DNA of 41,536 nt from Mycoplasmataceae bacterium (GCA_031282725.1 JAITDD010000027.1:1-41536); one strand, 5' to 3'. Positions 9,537-22,500 are shown, counted from the first letter of the stretch. Notes: generated by a model from the letters alone, not told the origin. Numbers and translations are program-made.

Positions 9537-9596
9537 ATGGAACACTTTGATCAAATTTACAATATTGAAATTATTTGAAAAGAGGAGAGTGTCTAA
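9537..9596 (+). pseudogene. Truncated paralogue of the 97-aa gene
   Basis: The ATG at 9537 opens MEHFDQIYNIEIIWKEESV and then TAA. It matches the first 17 residues of the 8867 gene (MKGFDKIYNMEIVRKE) at most positions, then ends. The duplicate has lost everything after the start. The 65 nt between it and the end of metG contain no gene. Confidence 0.6.
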
Positions 9597-9661
9597 TTTA
9601 AAATTGAATAGTTGGGTTTTTATTGCAGTAATTTTTAGAGGATTCAGCCTATAGGACTTCC

Positions 9662-11218
9662 TTATTTAATTCTTAGATAAATCGGAGATGCTTCGTTAAC
9701 TTTTAAGCCCTCGATGATGTTGATGTTATTGATAGAAGAATATTGGGTCATTTCTGAAGTAAAGTTCATCATTTGATTAATTAGAGCACAACCTTTAACA
9801 AGAACAGGAGAAAGAAGAATACTCATAGTTCTAACAGCATCGGTTAATATGAAAAGAAAGTTGTTTATTTTTTCTTTATCGTTCGCTTTATTAATTTCTC
9901 AAGGTTTACTGTTTTCAATATATTGGTTAATATCTTTAGCATAGTTATTTACAAGAGTTAAAACTTCTTTGATATTAAAATTATTGATTTCGTTTTCGAT
10001 CAAAGGGAGAAGCGCTTCTTTAGCTTTTAACATTTTTTCCATTTCAGAAGTAAGGATGTTAGATTCTAAATGAACTTTTCCTGAATTGTAAAGGCGTAAC
10101 ATTCCAATAGTTCGAGAAACAATGTTACCATATATATTTGCTAAATCAGAGTTAAAAAGTTCAACATATCTTTTTTCAGAAAAACAGTTGTCAGAATCTA
10201 AAACGAATTCTTTAAGAAGATAGTATCGGAAAATATCGGAACCATATTTATCGCAAATAATTTCAGGATCGATAACGTTACCAAAGGATTTACTCATTTT
10301 TCTTCCATCTTCCGCCATAATAAAGCTGTGACTAATAACTTTAGAAGGAAGGTTAAGATTAATGGAATGAAGAAGAATAGGCCAGAATACTGTGTGGAAT
10401 CGTGCAATATCTTTTCCGACAATGTGAACAATTTGAGATTTATCATTATTTCAGAATTTTTGATATAAAGAGTCGTCTGGTTGTAAATAACCTAAGGCAG
10501 AAACATAGTTGAATAAAGCATCTAATCAAACATACATTACATGCTTTTTGTTTTCAAGAATAGGGATACCTCAGGAAAAGGTGGTACGACTTATAGAAAG
10601 ATCTTCTAATCCTTTATTAACGAAATTATTAAGCATTTCGTGAGTTATTTTTATTGGGTAGATAAAGTCTGGGTTAGAAGTGATGTAGGTTTTTATTCAA
10701 TCAGTATATTTTGCCATTTTAAAAAAGTAGGAGGATTCGGTTCTATTTGATAGTTTATGGCCAACACGACAATATAAACAACCATCCTCTTTCTTAATAG
10801 CTTCACTTTCATTGTAGGGTTCTTCACATCCTAAACAATACAAACCTTTCCATTCTCCTAAATAAATATCGTCATTTTTAAGCATAGTTGAAAAAACCTT
10901 TTGGACAGTATCGATGTGTTTCGGGTTAGTAGTTCTGATAAATTGGGAATAGTTAATGTCAAGTTTTTTTCATAAATCAGTGAAATAAGGAACCATAGAA
11001 TCAACATAAGCTTGGGAGGAATCAAACCCTTCTTCTTTTGATTTTTGTTCAATCTTTTGTCCGTGTTCATCCAATCCTGTTAGAAAGTAAGAATCAAAGC
11101 CAATTAGTTTTTTATAACGAAAAATTACATCAGCCAAAATAGTGGTATATGCTGTACCAATGTGAGGTTTTCCGCTGGGGTAATAAATGGGGGTTGTTAT
11201 ATAGAACTTTTTTTCCAT
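9662..11218 (-). CDS. metG: Methionyl-tRNA synthetase
   Basis: 518 residues, the normal length for mollicute MetRS. It charges tRNA-Met, both initiator and elongator, in the cytoplasm using ATP. The Rossmann catalytic domain opens [20 protein letters not shown], with the HIGH-type motif PHIG at about residues 18-21. The knuckle contains CLGCEEPY and a second DGCLYC pair. The KMSKS loop [15 protein letters not shown] is at about 304-318. The C-terminal anticodon-binding helices end in YLRIK. Several TGA codons are Trp. No dimerisation (Trbp111-like) C-terminal extension is present. It is transcribed from a palindromic box shared with the divergent gene at 11235. The ATG is 7 nt from TATAAT, so the mRNA should be leaderless. 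Confidence 0.97.
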
Positions 11219-11234
11219 AAATATAATTATATTT
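11219..11234. promoter_or_regulatory. Palindromic bidirectional -10 element
   Basis: AAATATAATTATATTT, 16 bp, is a perfect palindrome and fills the entire gap between the ATG of metG (minus, 11218) and the ATG at 11235 (plus). Each strand carries TATAAT followed by 7 nt and then ATG. Two polymerases could not open both promoters at once. Confidence 0.7.
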
Positions 11235-12086
11235 ATGCTATTAATCTTCTTTTATATCCGAAATAATATTAAAAATTTGAAGCTTTCTTTGGAATCATTA
11301 TTTTCTTTTTCTGATAAAAATGTTGATATTCATATTTTTTGTGATAATTGTAATGAAGAAATTGGACAAGTATTGCAAAACTTCGATTTTTCAAAAAAGA
11401 ATATTCATTTAACAAAGACAAATAAGGTTTTAGGAATCGATTATTTTATTTCAAATAACTTATTCAATACAAAAGGGGAATATGTTTGAATTATTGATGG
11501 GATTGTTAATGTAAATAGTTTAAATAAGATTAGCAAAGAGATTGAAGATTCTACTTTTGATGTTATTTGTTTCAATTCCGCAAAAACAAAGGTTGTAGAA
11601 AGTGATGCTATTGAAAAAAACTCCTTCCTTTTTAAACCGATATTTGTTGATAAATTATTTAGTTTAGAGTTTTTGAAAAAGAACATTGCATTCTTTAACT
11701 CTTTTAGTTATCTTTCATTTTTTTACAAAGTTTTTTCTGTCGCAAAGAGATTTAGTTTTTTAGAGGAAAAGGTAATTGCGACAACCAATATTGATTTTCA
11801 ACAAACTCTTGATATTCACAAGACATTTATCTTGGCTAATGATTTTTTAATAAACTATAGCCAGGCAAATTTTTGGAAAAATAATAAGATTCTTCTTGAA
11901 GGACTTTTTGTTTATTTCTTTATCAATGTTTTTTGAAAACAGATTAATGTTTGTGAGAAAAATAAGGTTATTCGTCAAATCTATTTTAACGGAATCAAAA
12001 ATTTTTTAACTCAATCTTTTCCTAATTGAAAAAACAATCAAAACTATTTCTCTTCTTTCAATATAAACCTTAATGAATGAAAATAG
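11235..12086 (+). CDS. Possible family 2-type glycosyltransferase
   Basis: 283 residues, four TGA codons read as Trp. The N-terminal part resembles the nucleotide-sugar fold of GT2 enzymes in outline: a first strand and helix [19 protein letters not shown], a second strand [11 protein letters not shown], and an [20 protein letters not shown] segment where GT2 proteins have a -GEYI-x-x-D-x-D- strand. The second Asp of a DxD motif is not evident (IDG), so activity is uncertain. The C-terminal half is Phe/Asn-rich and unlike anything I recognise. First gene of an operon with an RDD protein (14-nt overlap) and pcrA. Leaderless start 7 nt from TATAAT. It could be an enzyme for surface glycolipids or a degenerate relative. 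Confidence 0.45.
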
Positions 12087-12747
12087 ATATTATTTAGCTA
12101 GTTCTTCGAAAAGAGTTTTTGCCAGGGTATTTGATTTGCTTCTTACTTATGCTTTCATTATTGGGCTATTCTTTTTATTGAATTTAATCCAAAACTTCGA
12201 TCTTAAAACTATTCTTTTCGCCTTTTCCTTTTTTCTTATCCATTTTTGTTATTTTATTCTAATTCCTTTTTTTTGTAAACAGACTTTATTCATGCTTTGT
12301 TTTAAGATAAAAATGTACAATAAAGAAAAAAATTTCTTGCTTAATTTAGGTAAAAGGGAGTTTTTTATTTGAATTGTGCAGGATTTTATTTTCTTCTCTT
12401 TCTTTATATCTCTTTGTTTTTTTAGCGAAGGAAATAGGGAGAAGATTCTTAATTATTTATTTTTTAAGAAAGACGAGACCGGATTTTCTTCTGTTCATAT
12501 TCTTCCGATAATTTTTAATGCCTTACTTGGTTTTTCGGTATTGATGCAAATTTTCATTTTAATCGCCACAATTTTAAAATCAAACAAAATGACTTTATTG
12601 GATGAAATTTCTCATATTGTTATTTTTTATAACAAGAAAGAAGAAAATAAAGAAAAAAAAGTTACATTTAACAAAACAATATTACAACCCAAGATCCTTC
12701 CTTTTGTTTTATCGGAAGAGGATAGAAAGGAGGTTGAAAAATTGTAA
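12073..12747 (+). CDS. RDD family membrane protein
   Basis: 224 residues, one TGA as Trp. It starts YYLASSSKRVFARVFDLLLT, the R-x-x-A-R-x-x-D arrangement that defines the RDD family, at the head of the first membrane helix (about residues 17-40). Further hydrophobic segments lie at about 46-70, 101-119 and 139-162, followed by a soluble Lys/Glu-rich tail ending in EEDRKEVEKL. RDD proteins are poorly characterised; a few are implicated in ion exchange. The start overlaps the preceding gene by 14 nt and the stop overlaps pcrA in TAATG. Confidence 0.7.
12726..12733 (+). promoter_or_regulatory. Shine-Dalgarno sequence before pcrA
   Basis: AAAGGAGG, with 13 nt to the pcrA ATG at 12747, inside the end of the RDD gene. 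It is the clearest ribosome binding site in the window. Leaderless first genes have none, so it marks internal operon initiation. Confidence 0.6.
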
Positions 12748-14939
12748 TGCTGAATATTAATTATTTGAACCAAAATCAAAAAAAAGCTGTTTGTGCCCCT
12801 TTTAATGTGCCTATTGTTGTTATTGCTGGAGCCGGGACTGGAAAGACAAAAGTTTTAACATCCAGAATTATGTATCTTCTTGATGAATTAGAGTTTAATT
12901 ATGACAATATTTTAGCATTAACATTCACAAACAAGGCAGCTTATGAAATGAAGGAAAGAATCGAAAAGGCAGGGTATAGTAAAATAACATGAATGAGTAC
13001 TTACAGTTCTTTGGGATTACGCATTTTAAAAGAAGAGATTGGGAAATTAAGAAGAGATAGTAATTTTGTTGTTATAGATGAACAAGAACAAAGCGAAATC
13101 ATCTTATCATTAAAAAAGAAAATGAATGCCGGATTGGAGAAAAAACTAAGTAAGTCTCCCCGAGTTATTTTAGGAATTATTAGTGGAATATACAGCGGTT
13201 TTTTTGACAATGTGTATGAAGAAGAGTTTAATTCCATTTTATCAAACAAAAAGTTTTGGCTCCCTTTTATGTTAAATGAAGAAGAAAAAAAACAAATTTT
13301 TGATATATTCATACAGTATCACGAAACTAAAAAAAACAATAATTATGTTGACTATGACGATTTGTTATCACTGCCTCTTTTAATTTTTAAGAAGAATAAG
13401 GATGTTGTGGAAAAATGAAGAAAACGATTTGCTTATATTCTTGTTGATGAGTTCCAAGATACAAGTTTTATCCAATTTACTTTCCTTCTTTATCTTTTAG
13501 ATCCTTCTCACAATAATCTTTTCGTTGTTGGAGATCCTGATCAAACGATATATACATGAAGAGGAGCTTACCCACAGATATTTCAAGATTTATACGACAA
13601 ATTTCCTAACTGTATCAAAATTACGTTAGACAAGAATTATCGTTCCATTCAACATATTCTTGATGCCGGAAATAAGGTGATAGCTAATAATAAAAATCGA
13701 GAAGATAAAAAATTAGTGAGCGATATTAAAGAAGGGGAGTTGGTTAATATCTATATCGGTGATAACAAAGAGAAACAATGGAATTTTGTAATTAGTGAAA
13801 TTGAAAAGTTAAAAGGAGAGTATTCATATCGAGATATTGCCATTTTATATCGAAGTAAGAATGAAACATCCTTAATAGAGAACAAATTTGCAGTAAAAAA
13901 AATGCCTTACAAAATATTCGGTGGGATTAAGTTTTGACAAAGAAGAGAGATTAAGGATATTGTTGCTTTTTTAAAATTTATGATTAATCCGAATGATGAA
14001 TTGGCATTGATTAGAATTATTAATTTTTCAAGAGTGGGAATAGGGGAAACCAGAATTAACAATATTGCTAAAAGTGCCTTTGAGAAAAAAATATCCTTTT
14101 ACGACGAATTAGAGAATATGGAAAACGAAAAGATACAAAACTTCGTTAATCAAATAAATAATATTAAGGATACTTGTTTCAATTTGACTGTTTCCAAAGC
14201 TTTAACAAAAATTGTGGAAATGTCCTTTTACCACGACTTTTTAATGAACGAATACGAGATTAATGACGCAAAAGAAAGAATAGAAAATGTGAACGAGTTA
14301 ATAGTTACCGCAACAGAAAAGGAGAAACAAATGAAGGAAGATGTTTCTATATCCGAATTTTTAGCAGAAATATCTTTATACATTACAGCCAATGATTCAA
14401 TTAACGAAAATAATAAAGACTATATCTCATTAATGACAATCCACCATGCCAAAGGTCTTGAATTCAAAGTTGTTTTTGTCGTGGGAATGGTGGATGGTAT
14501 TTTCCCAAGTAGTAACGCCGAGAATTATGAAGAAGAAAGAAGGTTAGCTTATGTTGCGATTACAAGAGCAAAGGAAAGGCTTTATTTATGCGGATATAAA
14601 GAGATATTGGGTTATTTAAAAAGTAGATGAGATTCTGCCCCTAGTTTTAGTTTTATTCAAGAAGCAACAGGATTACATACAAAGAAGGTTTTTGATAGTG
14701 TTAAGACTTTGACAGATTTGGAAAACTCATGATTCGATTCTACTCAACAAACTTCTGTGAAAGATAGGTATAATGAAGAAGCGATCGACATTAATGTTGG
14801 GGATAGTGTTGTGCATACTTTATTTGGGGAGGGACATGTTGTAGGGGTTAGCAATGATTATTTAGATATTGTTTTTAATGACGGAAAAAGGATGACAGTG
14901 AACGCAAAACATAAGGCGATTAGCAAGAAGATAAATTAG
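12747..14939 (+). CDS. pcrA: ATP-dependent DNA helicase PcrA/UvrD
   Basis: 730 residues, the usual PcrA length. A 3'-5' superfamily 1A helicase for nucleotide excision repair and removal of recombination intermediates or stalled RNA polymerase. Motifs in order: Q-motif LNQNQKKAV; Walker A VVIAGAGTGKTKVL; Ia TFTNKAAYEM; Walker B VDEFQDT (Phe where Tyr is commoner); motif III GDPDQTIYTWRGA, whose Trp is TGA; motif IV LDKNYRS; motif V LMTIHHAKGLEFKVVFV; motif VI RRLAYVAITRAKERLYL. The C-terminal domain VGDSVVHTLFGEGHVVGV is the Tudor-like module typical of PcrA. The TAATG junction with the RDD gene plus the Shine-Dalgarno support this start. Many TGA codons are Trp. Confidence 0.96.
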
Positions 14940-15034
14940 GAGTTAATGTAGGACAAATCGAGCGCATTTTTTAGGCATTTTATCTCGGTAAAATAGCAAA
15001 AGTTATCGTAACAGCGTCTTGATAGGATATTGAA

Positions 15035-15664
15035 CTATTTTTTTAAACTAACTAAGATTTCATCATATACAGAAAGGAAGATACAAACAAGAACAAATAA
15101 TCAAAGAAGAACAAATACGGTAAGATACACCTTTCTTAAATTAGTTTTTTTGTGATTATCCTTTTCTGAGTATGTGGTAAGTTCTGGGAGTTTGACATTA
15201 ATATTAGCATCAACATCCATCGAAAAATCAGAGGCATCGAAACGATGTTTTGCATTTGTGAAAGGGTGAAGAGTATTAGCGCTGAATTTTTGGTATTCAC
15301 TATAAGAGTTGATTCATTTTTCACTAATAATTCCTTTTTCGTTAATACATTCAGAGTTTTTCTTTTCTTCATATGAAAGTTTAAGTTTTTCGAATTCGTT
15401 GTTGATTTCATCTAACTTACTAATATTTATTTTTTTAATAGTGGCTTCGATAAAGTTTTGGGAGGTTTTTTGAGAGATATCGCAAGAAGAGAAGGAGTTT
15501 ATTTTGACATTATTTTCAATGACGTCAAGAATATTTGGATTGATTTTATTGATGAGATTTTTATATTTTATTAGTTTGACATTTTGTTCGTCCAAAACTT
15601 TTTTATTCTGACTTTTACAAAATATTTCTTCTCGATAAGTTTTTCATTTTTCAATCCTAGTCAT
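15035..15664 (-). CDS. Tail-anchored protein of unknown function
   Basis: 209 residues. It begins MTRIEKWKTYREEIFCKSQN; both the Trp in that segment and later ones are TGA, so the true start is well upstream of the first frame seen under standard code. The body is charged and helical, with an acidic region in the middle. A single hydrophobic segment near the C-terminus (about residues 175-197, VYLTVFVLLWLFVLVCIFLS) would anchor it with a short outer tail. TATAAT lies 8 nt before the ATG. The TRIEKW-YREEI start resembles short membrane-anchored proteins I have seen in Firmicutes, but I cannot name the family. It converges on pcrA with 95 nt between stops. Confidence 0.65.
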
Positions 15665-15672
15665 TTAGTTTA

Positions 15673-15678
15673 ATTATA
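15673..15678 (-). promoter_or_regulatory. -10 box (TATAAT) for the tail-anchored protein
   Basis: TATAAT on the minus strand, 8 nt before the ATG at 15664. Confidence 0.55.
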
Positions 15679-15741
15679 AATAATTCGGTAAAATTTTTCA
15701 AGGTTTTTTACAATAAAAATCAGTTAATAATGTCACAAAAA

Positions 15742-15747
15742 TATAAT
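15742..15747 (+). promoter_or_regulatory. -10 box (TATAAT) for the 529-aa lipoprotein
   Basis: TATAAT 20 nt before the ATG at 15768, so this gene should have a leader of about 13 nt, unlike most first genes here. A TATAAA at 15758-15763 is too close to the ATG to serve. Confidence 0.45.
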
Positions 15748-15767
15748 AATATTGTTCTATAAAGAAA

Positions 15768-17357
15768 ATGAAAAAATCCATTCTTTTCCTGTTTTCATTT
15801 CCTTTATTCTTTTCGGCTCTTTCACCTTTATTTTTAACTTCTTGCGCTGTAACTCCTGTCGCTGTTAGAGCTAATAAAAGTGATGCCTTAATTGGGGATG
15901 ATGAAAAAATTAACTTCTCTTGCGATTTTTATGGTGTTAATATTGATGATTTCGATTGAACAATAGAACCTGGATACAATTTTGATGACAACGACATTAT
16001 TTTAGGTAGCGCTAATAAAAAGGTAGTTAACAACACAATGTTTATTGAAATTCCTTTAAACTGTGATTTGCCGAATTCTGATGTCAATTATTTCACATTA
16101 AGAGGAGTGTTTTTCAATAAGAATCACACTATAGTTAAAAAAACAGAACCCATATCTTGTTACCGTAATTTATATTCTCCTTATCTTTTTGACAATATGC
16201 AAATATCTTTAAATGAAAAACCAAGTTTAAAATCAGAATATTTTTCCAATCCGGATACATATAAGGATTGCGATATTTTTACTGCTGCCGACAAATTTCT
16301 TGATGTAACAGAAAAGGACGGGAATGGCAAATATGTTTTTGATGATTTCACTAGAATAAAACACATATTCCATGCCGATTTAGTTTGTTTCACTCTTTTC
16401 ACTTTACAGAACTTTCGCAGTTTTGACATCGGGCTTCCCATCAAACTTTCAATCGGATTCAATGATTTAAAAGCGAATATTTCTTACCTTTACAATATTG
16501 AAGAGAAAAATTTTGAATACATTAAAATTAACATTGATTTCACTGGACTTATTGGTTTTCAAACAGCAAAAGCAAGCATTAATATGAGTCTGGAGAATTA
16601 CAAAATATTGGGAGTTTTTACAAAATTAGGAAGTGATAACACTCAATTCTACGATCATAATAGGAAAGTTGTTGGGAATTTTTTATCGCTAGTTCCTTTA
16701 AATGAAGAATCAATATATACAGCAGATATTGTTGTTAATCTTGTCAACCTCTTAAAAATAAGTTTTAACCACGATTATTGATTAAATAATTCTGGAATGT
16801 TAGGGATTGCGGGAGATATTTATTCAGATGGAGGAAATTCTGGGTTTTATATCCCTTGTTACAATTTGGACGGAGAAGAATTTTCACAACTTTATGGAGA
16901 AAAGGATGATTCGGGAAAATATTGATATGAAGATGCTTCTCAAATTCCGACATTGGAAGATAAGTTATTAATTAAAACAAAAAAATATGATCTTAAAAAA
17001 CAAGGCGGGGTTCTTTTTGATAAAGACATGGCATTTTATGTAAAAGAGATTTATAAGGACATGGAAGATATTCGTACATATACTTTTGACACTTTAGATA
17101 AAAAACTTCTTTTCTTAAGTTATGTACAACAATTAGCAACTAACCCCGATAAAGAAAAATGGTTATGTATACGGGTAAAAGACAAAGATAATAAATGACA
17201 CGATATTCACTATTGACAATATCTATCCCGAATTCAATTTTATAACACCAAGGATGAATATGGCTATTTATACTATTTTTTTATCTACAATAGTTGTTTC
17301 TGTCTAGATGGAGAAAAAGATACTAGATTTGAACATATTCTTTACACTAATGTTTAA
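15768..17357 (+). CDS. Surface lipoprotein of unknown function, 529 aa
   Basis: Signal peptide and lipobox LTSC with Cys at residue 26, after a Lys-Lys start and a Phe/Leu-rich core. The mature protein should be lipid-anchored outside the cell. At least six TGA codons are Trp; without them the gene breaks into four pieces. Residues after the anchor look like a beta-rich domain (KINFSCDFYGVNIDDFDW) and the rest is a mixed fold with many aromatic and Asp residues; no repeats seen. I do not recognise a family. Its stop overlaps the stop of the convergent lipoprotein in a shared TTAA. Confidence 0.8.
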
Positions 17358-18049
17358 ATTTCAACGTCAGTTAATGTAACATTTGGATATCATTCACAAG
17401 GAAGAAGAAAAATACCATCAAATCAAGAACCAGATAGCTTTATCACAAACATATCCTTTCCTAATATTTGTTCTTTGTCTTTTCAAGGGATTTCCAATTC
17501 ATTTAAATTAGTTTCTTGAGAATAAGAGTAGTTATCAATCAATTCTTTGTTTTTCATAACTGTGTTGTGTATTGAAAGTTTTATTCTATTGTTAATGATT
17601 GAATATTGAATATGACTTCCTTTTTTTCAAGAATGATTAAAGGAGGGATCAAATACAAAATCATCATCAATGGTAACTAAACAAGTGTAACGACTATAAG
17701 ATATGGAAATATGAAGATTTTGAAAGGAGTTGATTTTGGCAAAATCAGTAATGCCGTTATTTCGTAAAAAAGAATAGTAAGTAGAAAGAAATAGGTTTTT
17801 TCCCGAGAAATGGTTTGAGTTGAAGAAAAAATCTTTTGCTTGTTCCGCTGTGGCTGCATTTAGGTTTATAGGGTCAGTATATTTGTCGTGGTGGTTATTA
17901 ATAAAATTGGAAAGTGTATCAGAATCTTTATTAAGAACAAGTTTATATTCTCCGATTGAATCTGGGTAGGTACAACTTGTTAAGGGGAAGGCGATAAAAG
18001 AACTAATACCGACAAAAGAAAAACTAAGAAGTAAAGAAAGAGGTTTCAT
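17354..18049 (-). CDS. Surface lipoprotein of unknown function, 231 aa
   Basis: Starts MKPLSLLLSFSFVGISSFIA and has lipobox LTSC with Cys at residue 26, the same position as in the facing lipoprotein. The start is chosen at 18049 rather than an upstream ATG inside tRNA-Cys because TATAAT lies 7 nt before it and the signal peptide begins there. The mature part is Asn/Ser/Asp-rich and ends CEWYPNVTLTDVEI; three TGA codons are Trp. The C-terminal region of both convergent lipoproteins is beta-rich, but I see no clear sequence match between them. Function unknown. Confidence 0.8.
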
Positions 18050-18056
18050 CAAAATA

Positions 18057-18062
18057 ATTATA
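18057..18062 (-). promoter_or_regulatory. -10 box (TATAAT) for the 231-aa lipoprotein
   Basis: TATAAT on the minus strand, 7 nt before the ATG at 18049, in the 26-nt gap after tRNA-Cys. Confidence 0.55.
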
Positions 18063-18075
18063 CTTTTAAAAGGAA

Positions 18076-18150
18076 TGGAGGTGCCGACTGGACTCGAACC
18101 AGCGAATAAGAAGGTTGCAGCTTCTGACCTTACCACTTGGCTACGGCACC
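18076..18150 (-). tRNA. tRNA-Cys(GCA)
   Basis: 75 nt with encoded CCA. The acceptor stem GGTGCCG pairs with CGGCACC, discriminator U as usual for tRNA-Cys. The anticodon stem AGAAG/CTTCT encloses the loop CTGCAAC, anticodon GCA. The T-arm is CTGG TTCGAGT CCAG. Confidence 0.95.
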
Positions 18151-18159
18151 AATAAGATA

Positions 18160-18165
18160 ATTATA
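18160..18165 (-). promoter_or_regulatory. -10 box (TATAAT) for tRNA-Cys
   Basis: TATAAT on the minus strand, 9 nt before the mature 5' end. Confidence 0.6.
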
Positions 18166-18200
18166 AGTTATTAAAGGTTGGAAAAAAGGAGGAAAAAAAA

Positions 18201-18206
18201 TATAAT
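18201..18206 (+). promoter_or_regulatory. -10 box (TATAAT) for serS
   Basis: TATAAT 8 nt before the serS ATG. The GGAGG further upstream (about 18188-18192) lies before the box, so it would not be in the transcript. Confidence 0.6.
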
Positions 18207-18214
18207 ATGGGAAA

Positions 18215-19528
<1,314 letters not shown>

Positions 19529-19566
19529 GAATCTTTATAGTGTTTTATACGCACAAATAATAAGGA

Positions 19567-22500
19567 CTAAACCGCAGGATATCTAACTCAGTTACTTAAA
19601 TTTCCACTTGCGCCACCGAAAGCAGTTTTAAAATTATTAAATGAATCTACATTTGATGATAAGATTTGGGAAAAAGGTTCAACACTTGGGTTAGGGGCAT
19701 TGGCGAAAGCAGTGGTAACGCCTGTTGCAGAAGTAGAAAAAGTAACATTGGATCATTCATCAGTCTTAGTGTTAGTTGTATTTATTTGAATTTCAGTTAA
19801 AACACTACAGAATGCGAAGAAATAAGAACCAAGAATAAGAGGTGGGGTTTTTCAAGAATAGTCAGTAGTGGTAACGTGTCATAATTCAATTTTAATGGAT
19901 GTAAGGGAAGGACAGTGATAACAGAAATAATCACCAATCTCGCCAATATCATATCAATTACTTAAATCTAAAGTCGTAAGAGCGGTGCAATTGGCTAAAA
20001 AGTTAGAACCAACTTTTTGTAATTTACGAAGAGGCTGCAAAGTAACTGAGGATAATTTAGTACATAATGAACAGAAATAGTCACCGATTTGAGTTAAAGA
20101 TTCAAACATTGAAGCCAATGAAACATTTTCGATTGCAGTATTGTATAAAAAATAATTCCCGATAGAAGTAACATGCGTAAATTTTTGTAAATCAATTGTT
20201 TTAAGATTAACGAAATTTTTACAGAAATCATCGGGGATGGAAGTTGTGTCAGAGTAAGAATCACCAAATTCGATTTCTTCAATATCATCAGGGTTGATAT
20301 AAATTTGTTTTACCGTTTTATCGGTGGAAGATTGAATGGAATTAATTAAAACTTTTCCGGAATTGGCATTAATGGCACTAGCGGTTAGATTTTGTATTGG
20401 AAGTTCAGATTGAACGAAAAGGAATTTTACTCCACTTTTTAGTTTTAAATAAGAATTATCATTGACATTAATAATTGGATAGTAACTTCAGGAAGCGAAG
20501 GGGTTTGTATAATCTGGGCCATCATTATCTTCGTCAACAGAGAAAAAGTTTGCAAGATTAGATGGATTTTCTCCGAAGAAGGTTCCGGTAGTTTTAACAT
20601 CAACAAATCAGTTTTCTCTGTTTTCACCTATTAATTGTCGAATCTTTGTTTCATCACTAAAAATACCGACATTTATTCTTTCTAACTCATCACATTCTGA
20701 AAAAGCATCACTACCAATACTTATAAGATTAGAGAAGCAAGAAAAATCGAATTCTTCCAAATCAGATTGTCAAAAAAAGTAATCACCAATATTTAATACT
20801 CCAGAAGGAAGGGATATTTTTTTAACTTTAGAAGATGAACAGAAATAATCTCCAATATCGGATAATAGAATGTTAGGTGTTAAATTAATATCCTCAACTC
20901 CGGAATTGCTTAAAAAATAATCACCAATAGAAGTTAGTTTAGTTAAAGAAGAAATATAAAGTTGTTTTAAAGAAGAATATCCGTAACAAAAGTAATCTGG
21001 GATATATGTAACGGATGAATAGGAAGAGTTTAGGGCTAGTTGAGTGATGTTGTCAGTATTGATATTAATTCCATTTAAACTAATATCTTTAACAAAAGAA
21101 CCGATATCTGCAGGACAGAATACAGAAAGAGGTATGTGGTTTGCTTCAAGACTAATAGGAAGGTTTATTGTTACAGCAGGATCTGCATTCGCAATTGCCA
21201 CATCTAAAAAAGCAAAAGAAGAATTATCAGAATATTCCCCAGCATCTCAATTTTTAGGATCTTCATGTGGAGTTGCAAATATTGGAGATTCATAGAATTT
21301 ATTGACAAAGGAAACGAGATTTTTTCCGAGAAGTTTCCCTTTTTTTGCAGGATCGGATGGTGTATCAGAGAAATCACCAGTTCCAGAAGTGTGAGTTATT
21401 AAAGAATAATCATAATCATGTACATTAATACTTTTTAAGGAATTACTTTCTTGGAAAAAGTTATCACCTATACTAATAACTTTCGAATCATCGTCAAACA
21501 AGTTTACAGATTCCAAATTATTTTTGGCAAAGAAATCATCGCCAATAGTTGTTAATTCAGGATAGATATAGCTTTCTAGTGAAAAACTTTTCATCGATAT
21601 ACATCCAGCCATAAAAGAGTTTCCTATTTCTGCAAGACTTGAAAAACCACCTGGATTAGCATTCGAGAACGTAGTTAGTTTAGTACATCCTTTTAGAAAA
21701 TCATCACCTATTTTAGTAATATTGGAAACATCAGAAAACTCCACTTGTTCTAATCCTGTATAACCATCGATGCTTTCGCCCTCTTCCACATCGCACTTTA
21801 AAAAACCATCAGGGATTTCTGTGGAAGATGCAAAATAACCTTCAGGAAAATAAATGGCAGTAATTTCACTTTTGTTAATCTCATTACCTTGGATAGTTAC
21901 AAACGAAGAAAAAGCAGCAGGAGGTTCTTCTGGTTCACAAAAGGTTGTTAAGGGGGTGTTTGTGGAATCGAAATTGATTATCGCTCCGTTTTTTAAAACA
22001 ATTTCCCCAATTCCTTCACCTATACCTCAATTTGATGAAAGGTTAGAAAAAGAAAGAGCTAAGTTAGCGGCATCGGTTCCTTTTAGCATAGGCCTTGGAT
22101 TAAGAAGATCATCTAAATTTAAAGAAAAGGCGGATTCTTTATTTATGAATTTACCGCCAAAATCTAAATGTTCAACATGTTCTCTTTTTATTTCTTTTAA
22201 AGAATGACAGTTATATAAGAATCTTTCTCCATCAATAGTTGGGACATCATCATCGAAGGTACTAATTGTTGATAAATCTATTTTTGCCAAAGATTCACAC
22301 TCTGATAAGAAACCTTTTTTTATTGTTTGGATACTTGAGAAATCATTTAAATTAAAGTTTCGTATAGAAGAACCTTTTAAAAAGTTTTCTCCAAATGAGG
22401 TTATTAGATTTTCACCATCCACGCCGGCAAAAAAATCTTGTTCCCCTTCTTCGGCAATATTAGCTCCTTGCAAAAAACCATCAGGGACAATGGCGGAAAA

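Noticed and set aside
17627-18136. Start inside tRNA-Cys for the 231-aa lipoprotein
   Set aside because: The same situation: residues before MKPLSLLL are translated tRNA, and TATAAT with 7-nt spacing marks 18049.
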